Assembly (NCBI GenBank): GCA_019058295.1 | Contig: JAHPZI010000001.1 | Coordinates: forward strand, 1-64,000 | Length of the DNA stretch: 64,000 nt | Reading direction: 5' to 3' | Source: Promethearchaeota archaeon | Lineage (GTDB): Archaea; Asgardarchaeota; Lokiarchaeia; Sigyniarchaeales; SOKP01 | Shown here: positions 16,124 through 26,999 of the stretch, piece by piece | Position numbering within the stretch: the stretch's first letter is position 1 | Layout: every line of letters begins with the position of its first letter | Made by a program: the position numbers and the translations under genes | The notes under the pieces: model-generated | Seen by the model: only the letters and a program-made list of their open reading frames with translations | Database searches by the model: none | Told to the model about the DNA's origin: nothing

Positions 16124-17875
16124 ATGGAAATCGAAAAAATTGAAGCCGAACATTATTATATTAAAGATTTATTTAGTGATAAATTCTTATTTGAGATTCC
16201 CATTTTTCAAAGACCATTTTCATGGGAACAGGATAATTTTCAACAACTTTTTGATGATATCAATGATGCCTCAATTGAAAATCTTGATGAACATGGAAAA
16301 TCTAATAAAGATTATGAACCATATTTCTTAGGAGCAATTATTTTGTGGTCTCAAGAGATAAAGAATGATGAATCTGGAAGGTATGCTGTTATTGATGGAC
16401 AACAGAGATTAATTTCCTTGGCAATTCTTATGGCAATTATTAGAGATATTACTAAAAGTAAGGAAATTCATGATACTATGCAGGACTATATCTATCAAAA
16501 GAGAAATGATACTAAAGGCACTCCAGAAAGCATTAGAATCTCTATTCGAGAAAAAGAAAAAGATATCTTTGAGAAATTTGTTTTGAAGGATGGTGGTACT
16601 TTAGAATCTGAAGAAATTAATAAAGTATGCAAAAATCAATCAGAAAATAATATTAAAACAGCGATAAATGTTTTTAAAAAAAACTTTAGGGAAAATGGAG
16701 AATTTAATCAAGAACTTATTACAAAATTTAGTGCATATTTATCTCAAAAAGTAGTTTTGGTCATTGTTAAATCTCGCAACTTATCTTCAGCCTTTCGATT
16801 GTTTAATGTAATAAATACTAGAGGAATGAAATTAACAAACGCAGATTTATTGAAAAGTAATGCTTTTGGAAACATTCCAGAAAAGGACCATGAAAAGTAT
16901 AGGCGAACTTGGGAAGATATCGAAGAAGGAATGGAAAATCTAGGAGGTATTGATGTATTAGTGCGATTTATTAGAAATATTAAAATAAAAGAAAAGGCCA
17001 GAAAAAGTATCTATGAAGAATATGAAAAGAAAATTTTTAAAAAAGATCCTAGTTTCCAAGGAGAAAATTTTATTAAATATCTAGAAAACGTATGGAAAAT
17101 TTATCAAAAAAAGATATTGGATGCCAAAATTAATACAGAAAATAAGGTTTTTAATGTTAAATATTACAATCTTATGTCTCTTATGAGAGATTTCATTCCT
17201 TGGAATGATTGGATGTCTGTGATTATCAGATTTAGTTTGAAATTTTCAGATAATCATTTGTATAGATTTCTTAGATCTTTTGAAAGAAAAATTACGATTG
17301 ATTGGATTAGTGGATTAAGTTATACAGAGAGATTGACTCAAACTTTTAAAATTATTACATTAATAGAATCAACAAAATCCGAATTAGAATTAATTAAAAA
17401 TCCAATATTTAATAATGAATTAAATTCAAATAAATCTTCATTTCTTAAACAAATAGATGAAATTAATTTTTATCTTAAAGATCATGGACTTAAAGCTAAA
17501 TTTATATTGTTAGGATTAGATATGTGGGAACGAGATCAAGATAATGTAAAAATATCATATGATGGAGAAATTAGTTTAGAGCATATCTTGCCGCGAAATC
17601 CTGATGATGTATACTGGTTAAAAAGATTTAATGAGACTCAAAGATTGAATTGGACTAATCGTCTAGGCAACTTAGTATTACTAGACTCTAGAAAAAATTC
17701 GAGTGCTGGGAGAAGACCATTTCCAAAAAAAATTGAAACATACATTAAGAAAAAGAAAGGAGATTTTCTAATTACAGATGAAATTACAAAAATTATGGAT
17801 TGGAATATGAAGGAATTAGAAAAAAGACATCAAAGCTTGAAACAAAGAATCTCTAAAATTTGGTTTCCTAAATAA
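16124..17875 (+). CDS. GmrSD-like type IV restriction enzyme (DUF262 + HNH/DUF1524)
   Basis: A single polypeptide combining both halves of GmrSD. The N-terminal DUF262 domain (ParB/Srx-like NTPase fold) shows IPIFQRPFSW near residue 25, YFLGAI and the key AVIDGQQRL near residue 90. The C-terminal domain has the His-Me finger pattern EHILPRN, then NRLGNLVLLDSRKNSSAG, as in DUF1524 nucleases. Family members use NTP to cleave DNA carrying glucosylated hydroxymethylcytosine or other modifications. The usual fused length is about 550-650 residues; this is about 583. The alternative start at 16088 would add a hydrophobic MKIYIILYLIFI that I consider spurious. It sits alone between McrBC/PCNA-like and the convergent TPR gene. 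Confidence 0.88.
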   Translation: MEIEKIEAEHYYIKDLFSDKFLFEIPIFQRPFSWEQDNFQQLFDDINDASIENLDEHGKSNKDYEPYFLGAIILWSQEIKNDESGRYAVIDGQQRLISLAILMAIIRDITKSKEIHDTMQDYIYQKRNDTKGTPESIRISIREKEKDIFEKFVLKDGGTLESEEINKVCKNQSENNIKTAINVFKKNFRENGEFNQELITKFSAYLSQKVVLVIVKSRNLSSAFRLFNVINTRGMKLTNADLLKSNAFGNIPEKDHEKYRRTWEDIEEGMENLGGIDVLVRFIRNIKIKEKARKSIYEEYEKKIFKKDPSFQGENFIKYLENVWKIYQKKILDAKINTENKVFNVKYYNLMSLMRDFIPWNDWMSVIIRFSLKFSDNHLYRFLRSFERKITIDWISGLSYTERLTQTFKIITLIESTKSELELIKNPIFNNELNSNKSSFLKQIDEINFYLKDHGLKAKFILLGLDMWERDQDNVKISYDGEISLEHILPRNPDDVYWLKRFNETQRLNWTNRLGNLVLLDSRKNSSAGRRPFPKKIETYIKKKKGDFLITDEITKIMDWNMKELEKRHQSLKQRISKIWFPK

Positions 17876-18152
17876 TTTCCTAATAAGTTTCTGAGCATAA
17901 ATGTCTGAAATAGCTAATATTTTTAACATAAAGGTTTATCTATACTTTTGGTATCATTGTCTAAAGGAATAGATAATTTTTTCTTATTTATTTTTATTCA
18001 AATACCGGGTTAATAATTCTCAGAATAACAGGTTTGCCTGTTGAAAATTGTTGGATGATGAGATTTAAATACTTATAAATTTATATGTATATATACAGAA
18101 AAGTCCATTTAATGATAATATTGTTTAACATCCAAAGTTTAATATTATTTTT

Positions 18153-19310
18153 TTAGAAGCGAATATCTTTATATTTTTTCAGCTCCTTTCCATGCTTAGG
18201 GCAAAGATATTTTCCATCCAAGGTTTTCTGCAAAGAATCTGAAGGTTCATATGAGGTTTTACAAATACTACAATAATAAATAAATCTTTTCTTCTTTTTT
18301 TTGCTCTTATTATACTCAGAGATTAGCTGTTGAATAATTTCCTCATCAGCTTTCATCATTTTAAAAAAATCTTCCCCTTCAAAAGATTCCCATAATTTAG
18401 AATTTATTGATTTTGCCTTTAAAAATGCCTCTTTTGCAATATCCAATTCTCCAAGATAGAAATTAATTTCGCCATATTCAAACCAAGTGTCAAAATCAGG
18501 CTCACTGGAATAATGCCACTTTTCCTCTTCTTCGAAAGCTTTGTCATAGTATTTCTTTGCTTTATTTAAGATATCGATTGTCTTATTTATATCTTTATTA
18601 GACATTAAAGAATAAGCATGGGATAGATGGGCATATCCAAGATTCCTCCACTCAAAAAAAAATTTATTAACACTTTTTGCTAATGATGATTCATAGAATT
18701 TAATAGCTTTATCAAAATCATCTAAATCTAAAAAAAGAGAGCCTAATTTAGCTAATATTAATGAATCATTAGGATCTAGTTCGAGTGCTCGTTCTAAGTA
18801 AGACTTTGCCTTATCATATTGACCATGCTCAAGATAGGATATTCCGATATTTCTTAATACTTCAGAATCATTTGAATTAACTTTTAGATATTCAAGATAG
18901 TGTTCCAGTGAATCGGAGTAGTTTTCTAACCCAAAATAACAATTTCCTATTAATTTTTTTAATTCTAATGAATTGTTACCAAATTCAATAGCTTCAAATC
19001 CATAAGTTAAAGCTTTTTCATATTCGAGGTCTGTAAAGTAATCCTCCGCAAAATCGTGTAATCTTTCTTTAATTTGAATTTCTGCAAATTCTTTAAGATC
19101 TTTATTAATTTCTCTCTCGTTTAAAACATTTTTTAAAATCTGAATACTTTTCTCATAATAACCATAATAATCACATATCTTCATAATCTCCTTTAAATTT
19201 AAATTTAAATTTACCTTTTTAATCGCCTGATCTAGAACTTTTTCAGCTTTATCAAATTCCATATTATCATGGTATTTTTTCATTAAACTGTCAAGTTTTT
19301 TATAGTCCAT
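18153..19310 (-). CDS. TPR-repeat protein with C-terminal zinc ribbon
   Basis: A 385-residue protein made mostly of tetratricopeptide repeats (LRNIGISYLEHGQYDKAKSY, then ALELDPNDSLILAKLGSLFL, DFDKAIKFYESSL). It ends in a basic linker (NKSKKKKKRF) and a small Cys-rich module, YYCSICKTSY then YLCPKHGKEL, which looks like a one-metal ribbon with ligands C-x2-C and C-x2-H. It lies 195 bp downstream of the giant sacsin-like ATPase gene on the same strand, so it may belong to that module as a scaffold or adaptor. No enzymatic motif is visible. It could equally be an independent stress or assembly factor. Confidence 0.8.
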   Translation of the reverse strand: MDYKKLDSLMKKYHDNMEFDKAEKVLDQAIKKVNLNLNLKEIMKICDYYGYYEKSIQILKNVLNEREINKDLKEFAEIQIKERLHDFAEDYFTDLEYEKALTYGFEAIEFGNNSLELKKLIGNCYFGLENYSDSLEHYLEYLKVNSNDSEVLRNIGISYLEHGQYDKAKSYLERALELDPNDSLILAKLGSLFLDLDDFDKAIKFYESSLAKSVNKFFFEWRNLGYAHLSHAYSLMSNKDINKTIDILNKAKKYYDKAFEEEEKWHYSSEPDFDTWFEYGEINFYLGELDIAKEAFLKAKSINSKLWESFEGEDFFKMMKADEEIIQQLISEYNKSKKKKKRFIYYCSICKTSYEPSDSLQKTLDGKYLCPKHGKELKKYKDIRF

Positions 19311-19505
19311 TTAAAATACACCATTTTATTCTAAATTAATGAATACAACCAGAATATATTAAGTTACTTCTATCAGTTGTCATGATTTTTTCTCTATTGC
19401 TAAATTGAGATATTAAATAACCAATTTATTTTTATTTGATTTTAACCATTTTTTCTATTATATCAATTTTCATTTCAATATTTTCAGCTGATTTTATCAT
19501 AAGAC

Positions 19506-22500
19506 TTATCTTCCATTAAAAATTTCATATGTATACTTAAAGCATTCAATATGTTCTTTACTAAAAATTAATTCTACAGGTACCTCTTCCTCATTATCTA
19601 GGAAAAGAAGATTATTAAGTGCAATAAGAAGATCTCCCCCAGCTAAAGTTTCATATTCTCCCTTAGTATATTTCTCATAAATTTGATTTCTAATATCTTC
19701 TTTAAAACCACTGAATGCTAATCCATGATTATGGCATAGAATGAGCATGTAGCCTCTGAAAAAATCCTCAAGATCAACATTTATTTCAGTTTCAAGTTGT
19801 TCATATTCATTTGTGGTCCATAATTTGAATCTACGTGAAGATACTAATCCCTTTGAATTAAAATGAATTAAGCTACATGTTGCTGTACAAGGATAGCCGT
19901 CTCGTACATCGCCATGCATTTCACATTCTCTACAATAACTACGACAAATCTGGCAAGGAACACCAGGTTCATGAGCAGTTCCACTATAAATATCTCTTAA
20001 GAGATTTTCAGCATCATCTTGGAATTTCTTCGGTTCACCAATTAATTCTTTCTTGGAGACCCTTTTTTCTTCAGTTTTTTTCTTTTCCGTTGTGAATTTT
20101 TCTTTAAAAGGATTTTCAATTTTTGGAGGGAATTTAGGTACGGGGAAATTACCTCCTACATTCCCTCCTTTCTTTCTCTTTCTTTTCGGTTGTTGTGTAG
20201 GGGGTGATGAAGGTTTTTTCTTTGGAGGACTTTCCGATGTGGGTTCTAAAGATTTCCCTTCTGGTCGAATTATTGGTGAAGGAGTAGGAATCTCGGGCTC
20301 TATTGGAGTAATGTTTACTTTTTCTGGAACTTTTAGAGATAAAATGTCGTTGAATCTCTTAAGGTCAATATTGCTAATATATGGATATTTTTTTTGAGAT
20401 CCTTTATATTTCTGAAAAACACTTAAAAAATCTCTAAGGAGTTCTTTAGTATCCTGTTCTGAAAAATCTTCATAATCTTCTGGATTAATTCTGATCCTGG
20501 GTTTTTGAACTGTAAATTTACTTTTATTTAATTTCTCTTCAATAATCAATTCCGCTTTCAAAACTTCTAGAATATTGAAAATATCAGAATCATCTTGATA
20601 TGATTCCTTTATAGTTAATATTTCTTCAATAAAATCCATAATATTATCTCTAATATCTGTTATAGTTTTGGAGACGAGACCAATTTCTTTCTTTTCTAAA
20701 TATTTTCTTAATGTATCTGGATTAGATTCAAACTCGTTTAATTTAGATTCTGTAAAATCAACCCGCCAATAAAAAATACTACTAAATTCATTTACTTCAT
20801 TGATATCTCCTGAATTATTAGGAAAAATTGAATCAAAAAGATGCCTCATATAGTGTTCTTCTAAATCACTTAGTTCTAAATCATCAGAATAGTTAATTTT
20901 TTTCTTAGCTTCATCTACTTTAAATAATTTCCTTAAATATATATTGTTTAATTCAATTTCTCTCCCATTAAATGTTTGGATTTTTATATCTCCATATGCT
21001 TTTATTATCCTTCTAAAAGAATAAGGAGAATCCACACATTTTAAGTTGATACCTTTCATCTTAAGATTTTTAAAAGGCTTTTTTGAACCATTTTCATCGA
21101 GGAATGAAAGCATTTCTTTAAAAAAGCGTGTTTCATTGACAAATAATTTTTCTTCCTCTTCAGGTTCAAATTTATAATAATTTAAAATATCAGGATAGGT
21201 GTCAATACTTGTTAATTTTAAATTCTGGTTTTCAACAGCAGCATTTAACATAGCCTCTGTTACTTTTTCCCAGTCTCCTGTAGATTTTCGATATGTTTTA
21301 TCAAATAACAGAAAAGAAGGAGAATCTCTTAATGCTTGAGCATCACTCCAATACTCAATAATATTTTCTATGATTAATGTCTTAGTTGAATATAGTGTAT
21401 TACTTGATAAAAGAGTATCAAATGATTGATATTCCTTTTGGTTTGTCGCAAGGTTTATAACAGGAATTATTTCTAAACATCTAAGAACTTCAAAATATTC
21501 ATAAATTTTGTTCTTGCTGTTGAGTAGAATTAAGATATCTAAGATATTTTTTGAATGGAGTTTAGCATTTAATGATAAATCCTTTAAACGATTTAGTATA
21601 TGCTCATATTTTATTTTCTTTATATCAAAGAACTTAATAAAAAATTTAAAATCATTTAGATTTTGTAAGAAATCATCAAGATAAGCACAATCTTTAAGAT
21701 ATATTTGAATATTAGGTATCTCTAAATCTGAATCTCTTCTAAATAGTTTATCCAAAGTATATGTTTCATCAAACCAAGTCAATATATTTCTTAATGAAAG
21801 ATAGATTTCACTACCTTTCTGATTATCGAAGGAATGCTGCGAAAATAAGTTATTCAGAGCCACTATGATCTCAAGAATATTCTCAGATTTTATTATTACT
21901 TTTCTTATAGTATCTAATGTTAAATTTTTAATAGAATTAAAGAAAGGGATTATTTTATCCTCAATTTTATTTTCATCCGCATATTTAGACAGCCTATGCA
22001 CTGGATTGAAGAATTCATCATCAATTGTTATGATTTCTTCTTCAGGAATGATGTATCGATACTTTTTTTGATTCAAGTCCTTAATTGAGAAGAAAAATTT
22101 ATTAAAAATTTTATTTTCTTTTTTTATACCTTTCATTAGAAAAATCAGAAGATTAATTAGTTTTTCTTGTAATTCTCCTTTATTAGGTCTTTCCTTTTCG
22201 GAAAAATACTCATTATTATATACTTTTGAAAAATTTTCTCCAAATTTTTGATAAACTGCTATATAATTTGAGATAATCTCTTGTCTTTCATTTAGTATTC
22301 GGTAAAATATTTCAAGAACGTCTAAAATACTTATCTTACTCCCAAAAATTAATAAATCATCAATTTTAAACGCATGTTTAATAAAGTTTAATTGCTCTAT
22401 TTTATAAAAATTAAGATCTAGCGTGTTTACTAAGCTATTTTTCGGGAATTTTATATTAAATAGACTATTCCACCAGAGTATTATCTCTTTATAGAGAACA

Positions 22501-25500
22501 GGATGGATGAGTTTACTAGGTTTGAAATAATTATTATTATCGATTGATTTTAAGCTTATGTTGTTTAATAAATCCTCTAATTCTCCTTTTTCGTTATTAT
22601 AATAATAACGAAAGTTCTGATGCTGAAATAATAGATTGATTAATTGTGTGTGGTTATAATTATTAAATTCGGGATTTTTTGGAGAAAATAGATGAGAACA
22701 ATGATCTAAAATATATTTTAGAGGGATCCTTTGTGCTCGCTTAAGAAAATCAAATTCCCATTTAAAACTTAGTAATAATCTTTCAAGATTGCCATGAAGA
22801 TAAAATCTTTTCTCATTAAATTCACTTAAGAACTCTGGAACTTGAAATTCCCTTGAAATAAGATTACTATCATTTAAGTCTATCAATATATAATTAGTAT
22901 CCGAACCTTGAATGGCAGGGTATATTTTATAATCAGAGATATTTTCTATAAAAAACTTTTTTATACTTTCTGTTTGAAAATTTAAGGTTTTAAAAATTTT
23001 TAGAGAATTAATTACATATTTCAAATGTTTTTCATTTTGAATGCAAAATTCTTCAATTTTAAAGTAAGTTTCAATAATATAGAGTATCATAAAAGGTGGT
23101 AATTCTACATTACAATCTTCGTCTTTAATTTGTTGCTTTTGAAAGCATTCATATATATCCTTACCATTATAATCGACACCATCAATTCTTTTAATTTCCA
23201 TTATATCTTCGTTAAAAATGGATTTAAATACCTTAAAATAATCAGGATCCAACCAATTATCGAAGGGTTTTTTGTCATCTTCTGGAAATTTTTCCCAAAC
23301 ATCGTATATCGGTAGTTCTTCAATAAAATCGCTTAAAAAGATATTATATCGATTCGGTATTTGTTCTATTTTAAAAAAATTGTAATTTAAATTTGGAATT
23401 AAATAATAATTTTTTAAATCCTTTAGATTAAATCTAAATACTTTTAATATTCTTAAGAATTCTTCATAATCTTGTAAATTATCATTCTTAAAGAAATCTG
23501 GATTTTCATTTTTGAAGATTTTCATAAGAATCTTAAATAAATATCTCTTAGATGTCATAGAATTGGAAGATAGAATTAATTCAAAAGATTCCAACCTTTT
23601 AATTAGTTCAAGAGATTTTTTATTAGGGATATAAGAACCTAATTCGGGATTATCAATGAAACCTCTCAGAATACTAATTTGATCTTTATCTAGCTTCTCA
23701 AATTCATTTTCTAAGTATAATTTCTTTATAAATTTGAGTTGTCCATTACAATTTTCGAATTTTAGATTATCTATGTGTTTTAATATCTCTTGTTTGAATT
23801 CAATAATCAGATTTTTATTATTTTCAAGGAATTTCAGTATTATAATATAAAAATTGAACCAATTCTCCCATTCATTATTCTTTAACAGATATTCATTTAA
23901 AAAAAGGAGTAAAACTTCATATATATAAAGTTCTTTTGTAGATCTTCCGAAATTCTTGTCACTATTATGAATCCAATTCAATTCTAACCCTAATACATTT
24001 TTAGAATATGAAATTAAGAGATTTATTAGATTTTCATCTATATATATGTCCTGTATTTCAAATGTTACATTCTGATTAGATATTTTTGTGTATTTCTCAT
24101 AATTATATAATTTCGATAATATTATTATTTCCTCAGTACTACTAAAATCTGAATAATATAAATTTGAAAATCTCTCAAAAATTTCCTTACTCGAAAAGAA
24201 GATTAAGAAAATATCCTCTTCTTGCCGAACCAAGTCACTGGAATTTAAAAGGGTTAAAATACTGAATGGATTCTTTTCAATAATTTTATCTAGATTATTT
24301 TTAAACTTAATTTGTATAGTATTAGCAGATATAAATTTAGACCTAAATTCTGGGTAAATTACATCAAAATACTTTTGAATCCTAAATTTTTCTAATAAAG
24401 TATCTATTATTTCCCATAGCTCTGAATGTGTTATATTTATAATATTAAGATTTTCAGCAAAAGAGGTCTGAATCAATAAATCCAGATATCTTTGATCTCC
24501 CCAATATAAATCTGTAAATTTAAACAAGCCTTTTGATGATTCTGTTGTTGAAAAAATTGGGATCTTTAAAAGTATAGAAATCAAATCAGAGATAAAATAT
24601 TCCTCTCGGGGATCTTTTATGGAGGGAGCTTGTGTTAATAATAGATAATAATCTCTAAGTTTTATTGTATCTCCAAGGTTATCCCCTATTTTCTTAAATA
24701 CTTTTATAATCATTAGATGAAGATTCGATAGTATTTCTTTATTATCTAAATAAACTTTGGAACTGCGCGAATTATCAAACAAAAGTTTCATTAATTGATT
24801 TAAAGATGAATATAAATCTTCACGTTGCTTTTCTAGAAGTAGATCAATTATAATTTTATGAAAATCATTTAATTCTCCGTTAGAATCCTTTAATTTTTTT
24901 AATAACAGAAATAAAGGCAAATTAAGATCAATTTTTCCAAAGTTTTTATGGATTAAGTTAAGAATTTTCATGTATTCGGGAAATTCTTTAACAAAATCTT
25001 CCCTTATATAAAAAAAATCAGGGTTATTAATTTTGCAAATATAAACATCCCCAGAGCAATCTTCAAGATTCATTAGATAGTAATCGAATAATTCTTCTTT
25101 CACAAATCTATTATCTTTAAAAAAATGCCATTTTGCAAGTGCATCCTGAAAAGCTGTCAAATTATCATAAGAGCCAAAATACCCCTCCCATTGTGTTGAT
25201 GCGATATAGTCTAAATTTTTAATAAGGGGAATTTTACATGAATTTAAAATCATCTTAATTAATTCTAATATTTGGAAAGAATCTAGGTCTCTAGCGGCCA
25301 TTTCGGAATTATTAAATATTTCTTGGCAAAAGGTTTTCTTATTTAAATCATCACATAGATAAACAGATTCTTTGAAATAGCTTAATTTTGTCAATTTTGA
25401 TAAATTTTCTCGAAATTCTATGTTTAAATTACTTTTTATGAATTCTAAGATTTCTTTATTGCTTTTTTCTACAAAAATAATATCTGAAAATGGAATATAA

Positions 25501-26999
25501 CGATTTTTATCCCACCAGAATAAAATTTCTTTTTTTTTAGATAAATTCGTTTTTATTAGTTCGATCAATCCCTTCCTAAAGAGGTTATAAACTTTATTAT
25601 TATTATCTTTAAAAGGCACCAATCTTGTTAGATCTGTGAAATTATTTTTAGTTGATTGGCTTAACTTTTCATATAATTCGAGGAAACATTTAGGTGCTTT
25701 CTCAGTTAGTAAAACTTCATTTATATCCCTTTTCCATTTTTCACTATCTTCTTTTATTTCTAAATCTTCTCTGGAATTTATTAGGGAAAAATGACCATGC
25801 AAAATAAAATTAAAGTCTGGTTTTCTGTTTATAACAGGAAAGTAGGCATAAAGAGTATTCTCAGAATCTTGATCTTCCGAGTGATATTGATTTTTTTTAT
25901 CTTTTTTGAATTTAAAGGCTATTTTTATTTCTCTTTCTCCAATATCTTTATCTTCCTTATCTTTAAGATTTAAATCTTCGCTAACTGTATGAATAACATA
26001 TAATCCATCTTCGATCTTAGATATTGGTATCCCTTTTGTCTTTATAGGGTCAACTTTAAGAGAATATGATTCTTCATCAAAAATCATTTTAATTTTCGAT
26101 AATGGTTCTAAAAATAGCATAAATTTTTGATCGATATAACGTATATGATTTTCAAAAGCCCGGATGTTTTCCTCCGCAATTCTCTCTAAATAAAATTTGT
26201 TATTAAGTTCAATTAATTCAGTATCATTAGAAAACTCTTGAAGTTCCCATTCAATTGCTTCTTTATCATCCAAAATGAGATTTAAACGAAATTCAAATGG
26301 TTTAGAAATGATAATAGCTGAGTTAGAGAAATCGCGGACACTTTTGAAACCAATTCCAAAATAACCTATATTTTTTCGATTTTTATAGCCTTGGCCTATA
26401 CTTGAAATACCCCAAACATCCATAGGCGTAAACTTATTACCATTATTGGCAAAAATAAGATATGATTTTCCCTTTATTTTAACTTCTTTTAATAAAACGC
26501 AATCTGATTCAGCGTCTCGAGCATTTTGAAGCAATTCAAAAAAAAAATGCCAATCACCAGAATATTGGCTAGCAATTCCTTCCATTGCATTTTCATCTTT
26601 AGTGAATACATATAATTCATTAATAGCAGCATATAATAGTTTATGATATTTCTTTTCTTTAAGCAAATGCAACTCTTTATCTAAATCATAATTTACAAAT
26701 AGAAATTTAATAAAATCATTAATATCAGGATTAGATATGATTTTTTTTGCTAAAGAGTTTAAAATCAATCTAGAATTATCTGGATCCCCATAATTTAGGA
26801 AAGAACGCTGGATCTCACAAGCAATATCAACTATTCGAGATATTTCGTTAATATTTTCTTTTTTTAGAATCAAATCTTTATTTGATATAGATGTAAAGTA
26901 GTCTAGGATTTCATTAAAACTTCTTTCAGGATTTTCATTAATTAATTTGTCAAAGTGATTTTTGACAAAACGTGGTTTCTGAATCATTAATTGACTCAT
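19506..26999 (-). CDS. Giant protein with N-terminal sacsin-type GHKL (Hsp90-like) ATPase domain
   Basis: A 2,497-residue protein. Residues about 137-330 form a GHKL/HATPase_c domain of the sacsin/NO VEIN kind: N-box FFELLQNARDAES (from 153), second box IFANNGNKFTPMDVWGIS (182-199) and glycine-rich lid IGYFGIGFKSV (211-221). The next roughly 1,900 residues are long, helical and leucine/isoleucine/lysine-rich with no recognisable domain. A proline-rich charged linker follows near 2235-2305 (PTPSPIIRP, SPPKKKPSSPPTQQPKRKRK). A Cys cluster (CQICRSYCREC, then CTATC) lies near 2345-2375. Its ATG overlaps the stop of the SNF2 helicase (ATGA), indicating translational coupling. Related GHKL ATPases occur beside helicases and methylases in prokaryotic defence loci. 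The function here is unknown; an ATP-driven clamp or sensor is plausible. Confidence 0.85.
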   Translation of the reverse strand: MSQLMIQKPRFVKNHFDKLINENPERSFNEILDYFTSISNKDLILKKENINEISRIVDIACEIQRSFLNYGDPDNSRLILNSLAKKIISNPDINDFIKFLFVNYDLDKELHLLKEKKYHKLLYAAINELYVFTKDENAMEGIASQYSGDWHFFFELLQNARDAESDCVLLKEVKIKGKSYLIFANNGNKFTPMDVWGISSIGQGYKNRKNIGYFGIGFKSVRDFSNSAIIISKPFEFRLNLILDDKEAIEWELQEFSNDTELIELNNKFYLERIAEENIRAFENHIRYIDQKFMLFLEPLSKIKMIFDEESYSLKVDPIKTKGIPISKIEDGLYVIHTVSEDLNLKDKEDKDIGEREIKIAFKFKKDKKNQYHSEDQDSENTLYAYFPVINRKPDFNFILHGHFSLINSREDLEIKEDSEKWKRDINEVLLTEKAPKCFLELYEKLSQSTKNNFTDLTRLVPFKDNNNKVYNLFRKGLIELIKTNLSKKKEILFWWDKNRYIPFSDIIFVEKSNKEILEFIKSNLNIEFRENLSKLTKLSYFKESVYLCDDLNKKTFCQEIFNNSEMAARDLDSFQILELIKMILNSCKIPLIKNLDYIASTQWEGYFGSYDNLTAFQDALAKWHFFKDNRFVKEELFDYYLMNLEDCSGDVYICKINNPDFFYIREDFVKEFPEYMKILNLIHKNFGKIDLNLPLFLLLKKLKDSNGELNDFHKIIIDLLLEKQREDLYSSLNQLMKLLFDNSRSSKVYLDNKEILSNLHLMIIKVFKKIGDNLGDTIKLRDYYLLLTQAPSIKDPREEYFISDLISILLKIPIFSTTESSKGLFKFTDLYWGDQRYLDLLIQTSFAENLNIINITHSELWEIIDTLLEKFRIQKYFDVIYPEFRSKFISANTIQIKFKNNLDKIIEKNPFSILTLLNSSDLVRQEEDIFLIFFSSKEIFERFSNLYYSDFSSTEEIIILSKLYNYEKYTKISNQNVTFEIQDIYIDENLINLLISYSKNVLGLELNWIHNSDKNFGRSTKELYIYEVLLLFLNEYLLKNNEWENWFNFYIIILKFLENNKNLIIEFKQEILKHIDNLKFENCNGQLKFIKKLYLENEFEKLDKDQISILRGFIDNPELGSYIPNKKSLELIKRLESFELILSSNSMTSKRYLFKILMKIFKNENPDFFKNDNLQDYEEFLRILKVFRFNLKDLKNYYLIPNLNYNFFKIEQIPNRYNIFLSDFIEELPIYDVWEKFPEDDKKPFDNWLDPDYFKVFKSIFNEDIMEIKRIDGVDYNGKDIYECFQKQQIKDEDCNVELPPFMILYIIETYFKIEEFCIQNEKHLKYVINSLKIFKTLNFQTESIKKFFIENISDYKIYPAIQGSDTNYILIDLNDSNLISREFQVPEFLSEFNEKRFYLHGNLERLLLSFKWEFDFLKRAQRIPLKYILDHCSHLFSPKNPEFNNYNHTQLINLLFQHQNFRYYYNNEKGELEDLLNNISLKSIDNNNYFKPSKLIHPVLYKEIILWWNSLFNIKFPKNSLVNTLDLNFYKIEQLNFIKHAFKIDDLLIFGSKISILDVLEIFYRILNERQEIISNYIAVYQKFGENFSKVYNNEYFSEKERPNKGELQEKLINLLIFLMKGIKKENKIFNKFFFSIKDLNQKKYRYIIPEEEIITIDDEFFNPVHRLSKYADENKIEDKIIPFFNSIKNLTLDTIRKVIIKSENILEIIVALNNLFSQHSFDNQKGSEIYLSLRNILTWFDETYTLDKLFRRDSDLEIPNIQIYLKDCAYLDDFLQNLNDFKFFIKFFDIKKIKYEHILNRLKDLSLNAKLHSKNILDILILLNSKNKIYEYFEVLRCLEIIPVINLATNQKEYQSFDTLLSSNTLYSTKTLIIENIIEYWSDAQALRDSPSFLLFDKTYRKSTGDWEKVTEAMLNAAVENQNLKLTSIDTYPDILNYYKFEPEEEEKLFVNETRFFKEMLSFLDENGSKKPFKNLKMKGINLKCVDSPYSFRRIIKAYGDIKIQTFNGREIELNNIYLRKLFKVDEAKKKINYSDDLELSDLEEHYMRHLFDSIFPNNSGDINEVNEFSSIFYWRVDFTESKLNEFESNPDTLRKYLEKKEIGLVSKTITDIRDNIMDFIEEILTIKESYQDDSDIFNILEVLKAELIIEEKLNKSKFTVQKPRIRINPEDYEDFSEQDTKELLRDFLSVFQKYKGSQKKYPYISNIDLKRFNDILSLKVPEKVNITPIEPEIPTPSPIIRPEGKSLEPTSESPPKKKPSSPPTQQPKRKRKKGGNVGGNFPVPKFPPKIENPFKEKFTTEKKKTEEKRVSKKELIGEPKKFQDDAENLLRDIYSGTAHEPGVPCQICRSYCRECEMHGDVRDGYPCTATCSLIHFNSKGLVSSRRFKLWTTNEYEQLETEINVDLEDFFRGYMLILCHNHGLAFSGFKEDIRNQIYEKYTKGEYETLAGGDLLIALNNLLFLDNEEEVPVELIFSKEHIECFKYTYEIFNGR

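Noticed and set aside
20053..20397. 114-residue plus-strand frame opposite the proline-rich linker of the giant ATPase
   Set aside because: It is the antisense of a compositionally biased (Pro/Lys) coding stretch, giving Gly/Phe-rich nonsense.
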